From positions 375,099-439,098 of the forward strand of contig NZ_JALMDK010000007.1 of NCBI RefSeq assembly GCF_023094165.1: a stretch of DNA of 64,000 nucleotides, given 5' to 3'. The notes under the pieces were generated by a model. That model was not told where the DNA came from and did no database searches. It worked only from the letters and a program-made list of their open reading frames with translations. Position 1 is the stretch's first letter. Each line of letters starts with the position of its first letter. Source of the DNA: Crossiella sp. S99.2. GTDB taxonomy: Bacteria > Actinomycetota > Actinomycetes > Mycobacteriales > Pseudonocardiaceae. The position numbers and the translations under genes are program-made. Positions 1-7,806 of this stretch are shown piece after piece.

Positions 1-690
1 TTGCACGGCAAGCCCTATCCCAGCCCACTCACCGCGATCGCCGACTACCTCACCATCCTGCGCGGCCTGCTCGCCGGCGAGGTCGTCAACCACCAGGGCC
101 GCGAGTACCGCATGCACGGCGCCCTGCCCCCACTCGACCACCCACCGGTCGAACTCGGCCTCGGCGTCCTGCGCCCCGCCGCGGCCCGCCTGGCCGGGGA
201 ACTCGCCGACGCCGCGATCACCTGGATGACCCCGCCGGACTACCTCCGCACCGTCCTGCGCCCGGAACTCGAAGCTGGCGCCGCCAAAGCCGGCCGCCCT
301 GTGCCCCGGATCGTGGCGGTGGTGCACGTCGCGATCCGCCGCTACGGCCGCGATCCACACCTGGTGGCCCTGAACGCGGCCCGCGAACACCTGTCCGCCC
401 CGCACTACATCGACATGCTCCGCCGCGCCGGCCTGCGCGTGCACCCCGCCCAACCCGGCCTCAGCGCCCGCGCCCTGGTCGACGCGGACGTGGTCCTCAC
501 CGGCTCGGCCCGGGAGATCGCGACTGGGCTGCAACGCTATCGGGAGGCCGGGGTCGACGAGATCGTGCTCAACACAGCGGGGGTCCGGATGACCGAGGAC
601 CGCGACGCCGCCCTGCGCGATCTCACCGACCTCCTGGCCCAGGTGATCACGCCGGAATCTCGCCAGCCAGCCCCCGTCGGACATCCCTAA
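1..690 (+). CDS. LLM-class F420-dependent oxidoreductase, C-terminal part (5' truncated)
   Basis: The frame is open from the first base and ends with TAA at 688-690, giving 229 visible residues. The text matches the C-terminal half of luciferase-like, F420-dependent oxidoreductases: a stretch around residues 50-80 of the type 'ELGLGVLRPAAARLAGELADAAITWMTP', then a helical region, then a final segment predicting a barrel strand ('GVDEIVLN'). Family members are about 280-350 residues, so the N-terminal part of the barrel lies left of the window, and the TTG at position 1 is unlikely to be the true start. Substrate unknown. The next gene starts 10 bp downstream on the same strand, suggesting co-transcription. 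Confidence 0.75.
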   Translation: MHGKPYPSPLTAIADYLTILRGLLAGEVVNHQGREYRMHGALPPLDHPPVELGLGVLRPAAARLAGELADAAITWMTPPDYLRTVLRPELEAGAAKAGRPVPRIVAVVHVAIRRYGRDPHLVALNAAREHLSAPHYIDMLRRAGLRVHPAQPGLSARALVDADVVLTGSAREIATGLQRYREAGVDEIVLNTAGVRMTEDRDAALRDLTDLLAQVITPESRQPAPVGHP

Positions 691-700
691 CCTCGGCGGC

Positions 701-1123
701 ATGAGCGCCGAGATCGTCCGACAAGCCTGGCAGACCTTCAGCACCCGCGACCGGGACCGGATCGCCGCCGTCTTCACCCCCGACGCGGAATGGCTTGCCC
801 CGGCAGGGAATGCCACCGCCCGCGCCCTGGACATCACCAACCACATGGTGGGCCGCGAGCAGATCGCGCACTTCCTGGCCGTGGACTTCCCCCGCCTGTT
901 CACCAGCGATATCGGGGTCACCTTCCGCGGCTTCCACGCCGTGGGTGACACGGTGATCGTCGAGGAGACCATGACCGCCACCCTGGCCGACGGCAGCCAC
1001 TACGCCAACGACTACTGCCTGGTCTTCGAGGTCCACAATGGACTGATCCACCGGGTGCGCGAGTACCTGGACACCGCCCGCGGCGCCCGCCAGCTGCACG
1101 CCGTGGCGCCGTTACCGAAGTGA
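701..1123 (+). CDS. SnoaL-like / NTF2-fold protein
   Basis: 140 residues starting at ATG 701. It has the length and pattern of SnoaL-like polyketide cyclase/NTF2-fold proteins: an N-terminal helix ending 'FTPDAEWLAPAG', a central 'MVGREQIAHFLAVDFPRLF' helix and C-terminal beta strands with 'GLIHRVREYLDTA'. These alpha+beta barrels bind or isomerise small hydrophobic molecules; no specific substrate can be assigned. It follows the F420-type oxidoreductase by 10 bp, so the two may act on the same compound. Confidence 0.7.
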   Translation: MSAEIVRQAWQTFSTRDRDRIAAVFTPDAEWLAPAGNATARALDITNHMVGREQIAHFLAVDFPRLFTSDIGVTFRGFHAVGDTVIVEETMTATLADGSHYANDYCLVFEVHNGLIHRVREYLDTARGARQLHAVAPLPK

Positions 1124-1286
1124 CGGAGCACACCGGGCCGTACACATCACCTCCACAACATCCGCACAACTCGAAAATCAGGTGCCTGGCCTGCGCTGAT
1201 CCCGGTTAGGGTGCGCAGGTCAGGGGCGGTCGGCGCGCGATTGACCCTGGGGGAGTAGTTCCGGCGCGCACCGAAGCAGAAACAGA

Positions 1287-1760
1287 GTGAACATGATGTC
1301 TTCCACCCGCCTCGCCCTGCTCGCCCTCACCCTGGGTGGCGCGTTGCTCGCCGCCGGTTGCGGTGGCGGCGCACCCGCGGCTCCGGCCAACTGCGATCAG
1401 CAGCAGTCCGCGGTCGCCGCCGCGGAGAAGGCCAACACCGAAGCCGACACCGCGGCCAAGACCGCCGAGGGCAAGCTCGCCGAGGTCAACAAGACCAAGG
1501 ACACGGCCAACGCCGAGGCCGACAAGGCCAGCGAGAAGGCCAAGGAACTGCACGAGAAGGCCAAGAAGGGCGGCGCCGCGCAGGCCGCCGACTCCGCGGA
1601 GGCCGCGGCCAAGTCGGCCGACCTGATGGCCAAGGCCACCGGGCTGATCGTGGAGGCCATGGAGGCCCGCGAGAAGGCGGAGGCCGGCCGCACCAAGGCC
1701 AACGAGACCGCCAAGGCGCTCACCGAGGCCAAGCAGAAGCTGACCGACTGCCGTAAGTGA
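1287..1760 (+). CDS. Small Ala/Lys-rich coiled-coil lipoprotein
   Basis: 157 residues from GTG 1287; ATGs at 1293 and 1296 are equally plausible starts. The N-terminus is a type II signal peptide with a lipobox ending LLAAGC, so Cys25 would be lipidated and the protein exported and membrane-anchored. The mature part is almost wholly Ala, Lys, Glu, Asp and Thr with heptad-like spacing, predicting a long helix or coiled coil, and one Cys near the C-terminus (DCRK). It is not a recognised enzyme; a structural or cell-wall-associated role is possible. A strong hairpin follows the stop. Confidence 0.65.
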   Translation: MNMMSSTRLALLALTLGGALLAAGCGGGAPAAPANCDQQQSAVAAAEKANTEADTAAKTAEGKLAEVNKTKDTANAEADKASEKAKELHEKAKKGGAAQAADSAEAAAKSADLMAKATGLIVEAMEAREKAEAGRTKANETAKALTEAKQKLTDCRK

Positions 1761-1766
1761 CCCGCG

Positions 1767-1810
1767 CGCCCGGTCCGCCACCCCCGAACCGGGTGGCGGC
1801 GGACCGGGCG
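1767..1810 (+). terminator. Hairpin terminator after the lipoprotein gene
   Basis: The arm at 1767-1783 pairs with 1791-1797 and 1801-1810; three bases (1798-1800) bulge and the loop is CCGAACC. It is very GC-rich and has no clear U tract, as is common in actinomycetes. It ends just before the glutathione peroxidase start at 1825. Confidence 0.55.
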
Positions 1811-1824
1811 GCTAGCGTGAGTGC

Positions 1825-2313
1825 GTGACCCTGTACGACATCCCGCTGCAGACCCTCACCGGCGAACCCACCACCCTGGGCGAGCTGAGCGGCAAGGCCG
1901 TGCTGATCGTCAACGTCGCCTCCAAGTGCGGCCTGACCAATCAGTACCTCGGCCTGGAGGCCATCCACGAGCGCTACGCCGAACGCGGGTTCGCCGTGGT
2001 CGGCTTCCCGTGCAACCAGTTCGGCGGCCAGGAGCCGGGCAGCGCGGCGGAGATCCAGACCTTCTGCTCGACCAGTTACGGCGTCACCTTCCCGATGATG
2101 GCCAAGATCGACGTCAACGGGCCGGACCGGCACCCGCTCTACGCCGAGCTGGTCACCACCGCCGACGCCGCGGGCGAGGCCGGCGACATCCAGTGGAACT
2201 TCGAGAAGTTCCTGCTCGACCCGGCAGGCAAGGTAGTGGCCCGCTTCCGCCCAACCACCACCCCCGAGGACAACACGGTGATCACCGCCATCGAAGCCGC
2301 CCTCCCCGCCTAA
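1825..2313 (+). CDS. Glutathione peroxidase family thiol peroxidase
   Basis: 162 residues from GTG 1825. The family signatures are intact: 'NVASKCGLT' with peroxidatic Cys35 (Cys, not selenocysteine), 'FPCNQFGGQEPG' with the tetrad Gln69, and 'WNFEKF' with Trp124 and Asn125. There is no signal peptide, so it is cytosolic. Bacterial Cys-type members usually reduce hydroperoxides using thioredoxin rather than glutathione, and actinobacteria use mycothiol; the electron donor here is inferred. It is monocistronic, and the next gene is convergent. Confidence 0.92.
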   Translation: MTLYDIPLQTLTGEPTTLGELSGKAVLIVNVASKCGLTNQYLGLEAIHERYAERGFAVVGFPCNQFGGQEPGSAAEIQTFCSTSYGVTFPMMAKIDVNGPDRHPLYAELVTTADAAGEAGDIQWNFEKFLLDPAGKVVARFRPTTTPEDNTVITAIEAALPA

Positions 2314-2326
2314 CCCACCCCGCCCC

Positions 2327-2450
2327 GTGTTGGCCGTTCTGGACGCCGAGTTGGCCCAACTGGTACGCCGAGTTGGCCAAAGTGGGCGTACCAGTTGGCC
2401 CAAGTCGTACCAGTTCGGCCAAGACTGGGTACGACAACGGCCAACACGGC
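2327..2450. repeat. Array R1 of ~22-bp GGCC-core degenerate repeats (6 units)
   Basis: Lies between the convergent peroxidase and beta-helix genes. It divides into about six units of 19-22 bp, each with a TTGGCC or CGGCC core followed by a G-TAC or GGAC spacer. Its right 39 bp, ending in CAACGGCCAACAC, is identical to the right part of array R4, 35 kb away. An inner pair (TTGGCCCAACTGGTACGCC against GGCGTACCAGTTGGCCCAA) is almost self-complementary, so it may also end transcription from both sides. Confidence 0.75.
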
Positions 2451-2456
2451 GGGGGG

Positions 2457-4670
2457 TTAGGGGTATTCGGTGAGGTAGCGGACCTGGGTGGTGGTGTTGG
2501 CGGGGCCGCCGACGCCGTTGATGATGTTGCTGATTGTGCCTACTCCGCCCAGGGAGACCGCGGCCAGGTTGTGCATGCGCACGCCTGGTTTTCGGGGTAC
2601 CTCGAAGGAGTTCGCGGTGACCACGCTCGGGTTGACGTTGTTGTAGCAGTAGCTGCCCAGGCCCCAGCCCTCGTGCCGGTTCACCGAATCGGCCACCTTG
2701 TACGCCGCCCAGCCCTGGGTGCCGCCGTTCATCCAGGACGCCTGGTCCGGCGGGTCGTAGGGCAGTTCGTTCTGGAACATGTAGGTGCGGCCGTTCTCGC
2801 CGTTCCACAGCACGTTGTGCTGCTGGTAGTGCTCGGCGAAGAGGCCATAGGCGGTGACGTCGGCGCCGTTGACCACCACGCCGTTCGCGCCGGTGTTCAC
2901 CGTCCAGCCCACGCCGTCGCCGTGGTCGCCGCGCCAGGCCCAGACGTGATCGATGATCGTGTCGTGGCTGTTGACCCGCAGGCTCACCGTCGCCTTCCCA
3001 GGGCCCGCGCCGCCGACCCGCAGGAACAGGTCGTGCACGGACACCGGATTGGCCGCGTGGTCCCGGCTCGATCCGGGCTCACCGAGTTCGACCAGCACCG
3101 GCGAGTTCACCGGGCCCGCGTCCACCAGCAGCCCGGCCAGCTTCACACCGTCCACATCGGACACCGAGATGGCCGCCTTGCCGGTGGTGGGAATGACGGT
3201 GGCCAGCCCCAATCCGAGCACCACGGTGTCCGGGCGGGTGACCCGGATGGTGTCGTCGATCCGGTGCACGCCAGGGGTGAACAGCAGGTGCCTGCCCTGG
3301 TTGAGCGCGGCGTTGATGGTGGCCGCCGGGGTGCCCGGCTTGACCAGGTAGAACTGGCTCAACGAGATCGAGGACCCCGCCGTGCTGCCACTGGCCCAGC
3401 TGGTGCCGGAAGCGTTGTGCCGCAACGAGGGCACGAACACGCCGTAGTCACCCGCGGCGTTCACGTGCAGGAACGGCTTCTCCCGGATCACCGGGGTGGT
3501 GGGCAGCACGGTGTGCGAGGGGTTGGGGAAGTTCGGCGGTGGAGTGCCGGTGGAACCGACGAAGACCATGTTCCACACCGACCCGGCCCAGCCGTCCACG
3601 AGTTGGGTGTTGCGGGTCATGAACTGTTGCTGCGAACCGGAAACCACCACGCCGTCGATCTTGCTGTCCGAGATCCAGCCGCCGCTGGCCCAGCCGTCGT
3701 GCCCGTTCCACAGGTGCAGCTGCCCGCGCACGTGCATCCGCCGGTACGGCGCGGCCTGCGCCACCGCCCAGCGCTCAATGGTGTTGGGCGGCAAGGTCAC
3801 CGACATGTTCTCCGCGGACCGCCAGAAGTTCTGGGTGGCGTTGCCCAGGTTGTTCGGGTCCTCGCCCTGCTGCAACCAGTCCGCCTCCACCCGCACGTGC
3901 CCGTTGATGTTCACATCGTCCGGGTGTAGGCCGAGTCCGGCGACCTGGGTGTAGAAGCGGAGATCCACATCGGCGTTGTAGTTGCCCGGCTTGAACAACA
4001 CCGCGTGCCGCTGTGGCCCGAACTGGTTGGTCCGCTGTTCCCTGGCGATGGCGTTCAATCGGTTCTGGGTGTCCACAGTGGACGAACGCGGGTCGACCAC
4101 GAGCACGTTCGGGCCGAAGTCCGGGTTGCGCGGATCGGTCGGCGGCAGCACCGGATCACTGCCGTCGGTCACCGCGTACGCGCCGACCTCCCACAGCGAA
4201 TAGCCGTACCCGGTGGCCCGCTGGGTGCCGTGCACCCGCAGGTATCGCCCGGTCCCGGCCACGTCGAGCTGCTGCAGGCCGCCCGCGCTGTCGGTGGCGG
4301 TGTGCACGCTCCGCCAGGTGGCCGCGTCATCGGAGACCTGGACCTGGAATGCCTTGGCGTGCGCGGTTTCCCAGTTCAGGGTGACCCGGCAGAGCTGCTT
4401 CGGGCCGCCCAGGTCGAGCTGGAGCCACTGGGGATCGCTGAACGCGCTGGACCAGCGGGTGCCGGCATCGCCGTCCACCGCCGCGGCGGGTTGGGTGCCG
4501 CCGTTCTCGGTGGAGGAGCTGGTCGCCGGGCGGTGCAGCGCGAGGTTCTCGGTGCCGCAGGCGGCCGCGCTGGCAGCCGGAGCGGCGATCGGACTGAGCA
4601 GGGGGGCCAGGCCGAGGGCCGCGGCGAGCACGGCGATTCGGCGCAGCCGGAGAGCTGACGCAGGGCTCAT
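2457..4670 (-). CDS. Secreted discoidin-domain / beta-helix glycan-active enzyme (GH55-like)
   Basis: 737 residues from ATG 4670, with an AGGTGG ribosome site directly upstream; the frame stays open further upstream, but this ATG begins a clear Sec signal peptide (about residues 1-36, ending ASAAA). Residues about 37-165 form an F5/8 type C (discoidin, CBM32-like) domain ('NLALHRPATSSS', 'GDAGTRWSS', 'WLQLDLGG'). From about 180 on is a long right-handed beta-helix resembling actinobacterial family-55 exo-beta-1,3-glucanase-like proteins, often mis-annotated as 'adenylyl cyclase' or 'coagulation factor 5/8'. The likely role is extracellular glucan breakdown; the exact activity is inferred. A palindromic operator candidate sits in its promoter region. 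Confidence 0.7.
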   Translation of the reverse strand: MSPASALRLRRIAVLAAALGLAPLLSPIAAPAASAAACGTENLALHRPATSSSTENGGTQPAAAVDGDAGTRWSSAFSDPQWLQLDLGGPKQLCRVTLNWETAHAKAFQVQVSDDAATWRSVHTATDSAGGLQQLDVAGTGRYLRVHGTQRATGYGYSLWEVGAYAVTDGSDPVLPPTDPRNPDFGPNVLVVDPRSSTVDTQNRLNAIAREQRTNQFGPQRHAVLFKPGNYNADVDLRFYTQVAGLGLHPDDVNINGHVRVEADWLQQGEDPNNLGNATQNFWRSAENMSVTLPPNTIERWAVAQAAPYRRMHVRGQLHLWNGHDGWASGGWISDSKIDGVVVSGSQQQFMTRNTQLVDGWAGSVWNMVFVGSTGTPPPNFPNPSHTVLPTTPVIREKPFLHVNAAGDYGVFVPSLRHNASGTSWASGSTAGSSISLSQFYLVKPGTPAATINAALNQGRHLLFTPGVHRIDDTIRVTRPDTVVLGLGLATVIPTTGKAAISVSDVDGVKLAGLLVDAGPVNSPVLVELGEPGSSRDHAANPVSVHDLFLRVGGAGPGKATVSLRVNSHDTIIDHVWAWRGDHGDGVGWTVNTGANGVVVNGADVTAYGLFAEHYQQHNVLWNGENGRTYMFQNELPYDPPDQASWMNGGTQGWAAYKVADSVNRHEGWGLGSYCYNNVNPSVVTANSFEVPRKPGVRMHNLAAVSLGGVGTISNIINGVGGPANTTTQVRYLTEYP

Positions 4671-4703
4671 CGATCCACCTGAGGTCGGGGGACGCAGACG
4701 GTG

Positions 4704-4717
4704 AGAGAGCGCTCTCT
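4704..4717. promoter_or_regulatory. Perfect 14-bp palindrome AGAGAGCGCTCTCT, LacI-type operator candidate
   Basis: The palindrome is exact and lies 34 bp upstream of the beta-helix gene start. The AGCGCT-centred shape is that of LacI-family operators controlling glycan-utilisation genes in actinomycetes, such as the CebR box TGGGAGCGCTCCCA. No LacI regulator is in the window, so the cognate protein is unknown. Confidence 0.6.
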
Positions 4718-4797
4718 TCGAGCGTAAAGCGCAAGTTTCCGGCAAGTCAACGCCAGTGCCCCGGCTGCCCGGGAGTGCGCGCCGGAGCTTGTGTCTG

Positions 4798-4813
4798 TAC
4801 CTACTAGTATGTA
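4798..4813. promoter_or_regulatory. TetR-type quasi-palindromic operator candidate
   Basis: TACCTACTAGTATGTA is a 16-bp dyad centred on CTAG with a single mismatched pair, of the size and form bound by TetR dimers. It overlaps the ATG at 4809, the likely start of the adjacent TetR gene, so autoregulation of the TetR-tautomerase operon is likely. If this ATG is used, the mRNA leader must be very short or absent; GTG 4824 would be the alternative start. Confidence 0.5.
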
Positions 4814-5399
4814 TGGTCAGCTCGTGGACACCAGGGAGAAGCTCATCGAGAGCACGCGCGAACTGCTGTGGGAGCGCGGGTACGTCGGCACCAGCCCCAA
4901 GGCCATCCAGGAACGTTCCGGCGCGGGCCAGGGCAGTATGTACCACCACTTCTCCGGCAAACCCGAGCTGGCGCTGGCCGCGATCACCCGCAGCGCCGAG
5001 GAGATGCGCGAGCGCGCCGACGCCGAGTTCACCGCGCGCGGCACCGTGCTCGCCCGCATCACCGCCTACCTGCGCCGCGAACGCGAGGTGCTCAAGGGCT
5101 GCCCGGTCGGCCGCCTCACCCAGGACCCGGAGGTGATGGCCGACCCGGACCTGCGCCGCCCGGTGGAGGAGACCTTCGCCTGGGTCACCACCCGCCTGAC
5201 CACGCTGCTCGCCGAGGGCGTGCAGAGCGGCGAACTCAGCATCCCGGACCCGGCCGCCACCGCCACCGCGCTGGTCGCCGTGGTGCAGGGCGGCTACGTG
5301 CTGGCCCGCGCCGAGGGTTCGGCCGAGGTCCACGCCCGCGCCATGGACGGCATCCTCGCCCTGCTCGCCGCCGCCAAGAACCCGGAAGGAAAGTCCTGA
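4809..5399 (+). CDS. TetR/AcrR-family transcriptional regulator
   Basis: 196 residues from ATG 4809; GTG 4824 (before 'DTREKLIESTRELL') and GTG 4791 are alternatives. The helix-turn-helix is clear: 'GYVGTSPKAIQERSGAGQGSMYHHF' (about residues 22-46), typical of repressors with a YHHF recognition helix. The C-terminal half resembles the ligand-binding domain of TetR members with 'CPVGRLTQDP'. It is followed by two bases, then the tautomerase gene, and should repress that operon through the dyad at its own start, releasing on an unknown small ligand. Confidence 0.88.
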   Translation: MYGQLVDTREKLIESTRELLWERGYVGTSPKAIQERSGAGQGSMYHHFSGKPELALAAITRSAEEMRERADAEFTARGTVLARITAYLRREREVLKGCPVGRLTQDPEVMADPDLRRPVEETFAWVTTRLTTLLAEGVQSGELSIPDPAATATALVAVVQGGYVLARAEGSAEVHARAMDGILALLAAAKNPEGKS

Positions 5400-5401
5400 C
5401 A

Positions 5402-5797
5402 ATGCCCTTCGTTCGCATCGACGCCCTGCACGCCGACCAGTCCCGCCTGGAAGCCCTCGGCAACGCCGTGCAGGACGCCCTGGTCGAGACCATCGGTGTC
5501 CCACCGGATGACCGGTTCCAGGTGCTGGTGAGCCACGACGGGGTCAGCAGCACGCTGCGGTACGACAATTTCCTTGGTATACACAAGGATGACGGGATCG
5601 TGTTCATCGCGATCACGTTGCGGGCCGGGCGGTCGGCGGAGTTGAAACAGGCGCTGTACCGGCGGATCGCCGAGCTGGCCCAGGAGTACGCGGGCACCGA
5701 ACCGCGCAACGTGCTGGTGAACCTGGTCGAGAACGAGCTGCTGGACTGGTCCTTCGGCAACGGGGTGGCGCAGTACGCCGCCGGCATCGACAGGTAG
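5402..5797 (+). CDS. Tautomerase-superfamily protein
   Basis: 131 residues from ATG 5402, two bases after the TetR stop codon. Pro2 ('MPFVRI'), the catalytic base of the tautomerase superfamily, is present. The size and 'DDRFQVLVSHDG ... VFIAITLRAGRS ... ALYRRIAELA ... NVLVNLVENELLDWSFGNG' pattern match the longer Tautomerase_2-type proteins, often found beside TetR regulators. It probably isomerises a keto/enol or unsaturated carbonyl compound in the cytosol; the substrate is unknown. A hairpin follows. Confidence 0.85.
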   Translation: MPFVRIDALHADQSRLEALGNAVQDALVETIGVPPDDRFQVLVSHDGVSSTLRYDNFLGIHKDDGIVFIAITLRAGRSAELKQALYRRIAELAQEYAGTEPRNVLVNLVENELLDWSFGNGVAQYAAGIDR

Positions 5798-5803
5798 CCC
5801 GGC

Positions 5804-5824
5804 GGCTCCCGGATGCTGGGAGCC
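5804..5824 (+). terminator. Short hairpin after the tautomerase gene
   Basis: A perfect 7-bp stem (GGCTCCC / GGGAGCC, loop GGATGCT) starts six bases after the tautomerase stop codon. There is no U tract. It is a modest terminator candidate for the TetR-tautomerase operon. Confidence 0.4.
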
Positions 5825-6017
5825 CTTGCCCAATCCGTGGCCAGGCCGGATCATCAGGGCATGGCAATCGAGCGGAACGTGGGCGCGCCCTGCGCGTGGT
5901 CCCGCTGGTGTGGCGTCCGGACCGCCGCGCTGCTGGTTCGCCATGGCCGGCTGGGATCGCCGCCCGCGTAGCGCGTCACCTCGCGTCCGCAGCCGCTCGA
6001 TCCCAAGGACTCCTGTC

Positions 6018-6941
6018 ATGACCACACATGTGCCGATCCTGCGCGCCGCCAGCACCCCCGATGACGGCATTCTCGAAGGCTCCCGGCAACTCCGCCGCCT
6101 GCCCGAGGGCATTGCGGAGCGACCCTACGAACTGTTCACCCTGCGCCCGCTGGGCCGGGTGATCGGCGCCCAGATCCACGGCGTCGACCTGGCCGAACCA
6201 CTGACTCCGTTGCTGCGTGACGAGGTGAACCGGGCGTTGCTGGAGTGGAAGGTGCTGTTCTTCCGGGAGCAGCGGATCACGCCGGGGCAGCAGCGGGCCT
6301 TTGCCGCGCACTGGGGGGAGCTGGAGACCAATCCGTTCATCCCGCAGGGCGATACCGCGGAGGTGACCCGGTTCGAGCGCAGCGCGGCGATGCCGGGGCT
6401 GGAGAACATCTGGCACACCGACGTCACCTTCCGGCCCAATCCGGCGCTGGGTTCGGTGTTGCGGCTGCTCACTGTGCCGCCGATCGGCGGGGACACGCTG
6501 TGGGCGGACATGGCCGCCGCCTACGACAACCTGCCCGAGTCGGTCCGGGAACGGATCGAGGGACTGCGGGCCGTGCACGACTACCTGCCCGGGTTCGACC
6601 GCTTCACCGACCCGGAACTCCTTGCCCGCCACCAGGAACAGTTCCCGCCGGTGACGCACCCCGTGGTCCGCCGTCACCCGGAAACCGGCCGCCGCACTCT
6701 GTTCGTCAACCAGGCCTTCACCACCCACATCGTTGGCCTGCCCCGCGCGGAGAGCGACCGCCTGCTGCACTACCTGTTCACCCAGGCGCACGTCCCCGAG
6801 TACCAGGTCCGCTTCCGCTGGCAGCCGGATTCGGTGGCGTTCTGGGACAACCGGGCGACCCAGCACTACGCGGTCAACGACTACCACCCGCATGCCAGGG
6901 TGGCCGAGCGGGTGGCGATCGCGGGGGACCGGCCGTACTGA
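6018..6941 (+). CDS. TauD/TfdA-family Fe(II)/2-oxoglutarate dioxygenase
   Basis: 307 residues from ATG 6018, preceded by AAGGA; the frame extends upstream but without family similarity. The facial triad is visible: 'IWHTDVTF' gives His133 and Asp135, 'QHYAVNDY' gives His283, and the following 'HARVAERV' supplies the 2-oxoglutarate-binding Arg. Family members hydroxylate taurine, alkyl sulfates, 2,4-D or related acids and release sulfite, sulfate or phenol. Without transporter genes nearby the substrate cannot be fixed. It is monocistronic, with a 220-bp leader in which only the preceding gene's hairpin was recognised. Confidence 0.88.
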   Translation: MTTHVPILRAASTPDDGILEGSRQLRRLPEGIAERPYELFTLRPLGRVIGAQIHGVDLAEPLTPLLRDEVNRALLEWKVLFFREQRITPGQQRAFAAHWGELETNPFIPQGDTAEVTRFERSAAMPGLENIWHTDVTFRPNPALGSVLRLLTVPPIGGDTLWADMAAAYDNLPESVRERIEGLRAVHDYLPGFDRFTDPELLARHQEQFPPVTHPVVRRHPETGRRTLFVNQAFTTHIVGLPRAESDRLLHYLFTQAHVPEYQVRFRWQPDSVAFWDNRATQHYAVNDYHPHARVAERVAIAGDRPY

Positions 6942-6989
6942 CCACCGCGGCTTGACCCTGCCCCAGGGACCGGGTTCGAGCATGGCGGC

Positions 6990-7796
6990 ATGAGCGGGAA
7001 CTGGTCGACGGGGTGGCGACGGCTGTTGGTGATCATCCCGGCGGTGGTGCTCGGCGGGGAGGCCGTGGCACTGCTGACCGGGCTGGTCAGTTGGCGGGAC
7101 GCACTGCTACTGCTGGTAGTGCTGGAGATTCCGCACATCGCGCTGGTGCTCGGGTCGATGGGCTACGCCACGGTGCTCGCGATCCGGCGCAGGCGGGCGG
7201 GGGAGCCGCGATGGACCGCGTTCCGGCGGTCCTACTACCAGGTGCTGCCCACGCCACTGGCCTGGGCGGTCACCAGGGAGCTGGCCAGTCTGGTCGCGGT
7301 CGGCACGCTCCTGCGGCGGCCGCGGCCGGGGATCGGCGGGTACAGCGCGGGGCGGGGCCGGGTGTTCGCGGTGCTGCTGGTGGTCATCGTGGTCGAGCTG
7401 GTGGTGCTGCACCAGCTGATCCCGTGGCCGGGGGTGCGGCTGGCGCATGACCTGGTCGGGCTGTACTCGCTGGTCATCGTGGTGGGTTACTGGGCGGTGC
7501 CGCGCACCCACCCGCACCGGCTGCTGCCCGACCGGCTGGAGTTGCGCGCCGGACATGATGTGGTGGTGACGGTGCCCTGGCCGGGAACCGTGGTGGCCGA
7601 ACGGGAAACGCGGCCGGGGCGGGCGGCGATCACCGACGACGTGCTGGTGCTGCCGAACGGGCGTGGCCTCACCAACCTGACCCTGCACCTGCCGGAGCCG
7701 GCGACCGCACGGCTGGGCCGGAGCGGCGGGCTGGTGCGGGTGATTGAACTGGGTGTGGAGGATCCGGCCGGGTTCCGGGCGGCGGTGCGGGTGTAG
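6990..7796 (+). CDS. Integral membrane protein of unknown function
   Basis: 268 residues from ATG 6990. Hydrophobic segments are visible around residues 12-31, 38-62, 124-146 and 155-170, with Arg-rich loops between them ('AIRRRRAGEPRW'). The C-terminal ~90 residues are soluble and beta-rich. The family is not recognised. The WD40 kinase gene starts 10 bp downstream, so the two are probably co-transcribed. Confidence 0.6.
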   Translation: MSGNWSTGWRRLLVIIPAVVLGGEAVALLTGLVSWRDALLLLVVLEIPHIALVLGSMGYATVLAIRRRRAGEPRWTAFRRSYYQVLPTPLAWAVTRELASLVAVGTLLRRPRPGIGGYSAGRGRVFAVLLVVIVVELVVLHQLIPWPGVRLAHDLVGLYSLVIVVGYWAVPRTHPHRLLPDRLELRAGHDVVVTVPWPGTVVAERETRPGRAAITDDVLVLPNGRGLTNLTLHLPEPATARLGRSGGLVRVIELGVEDPAGFRAAVRV

Positions 7797-7806
7797 CGTC
7801 CCCGGC

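Noticed and set aside
4671..5504. N-terminal extension of the beta-helix enzyme through the TetR gene
   Set aside because: The signal peptide, ribosome site and operator all place the start at 4670; the upstream frame only mirrors the TetR and tautomerase genes.
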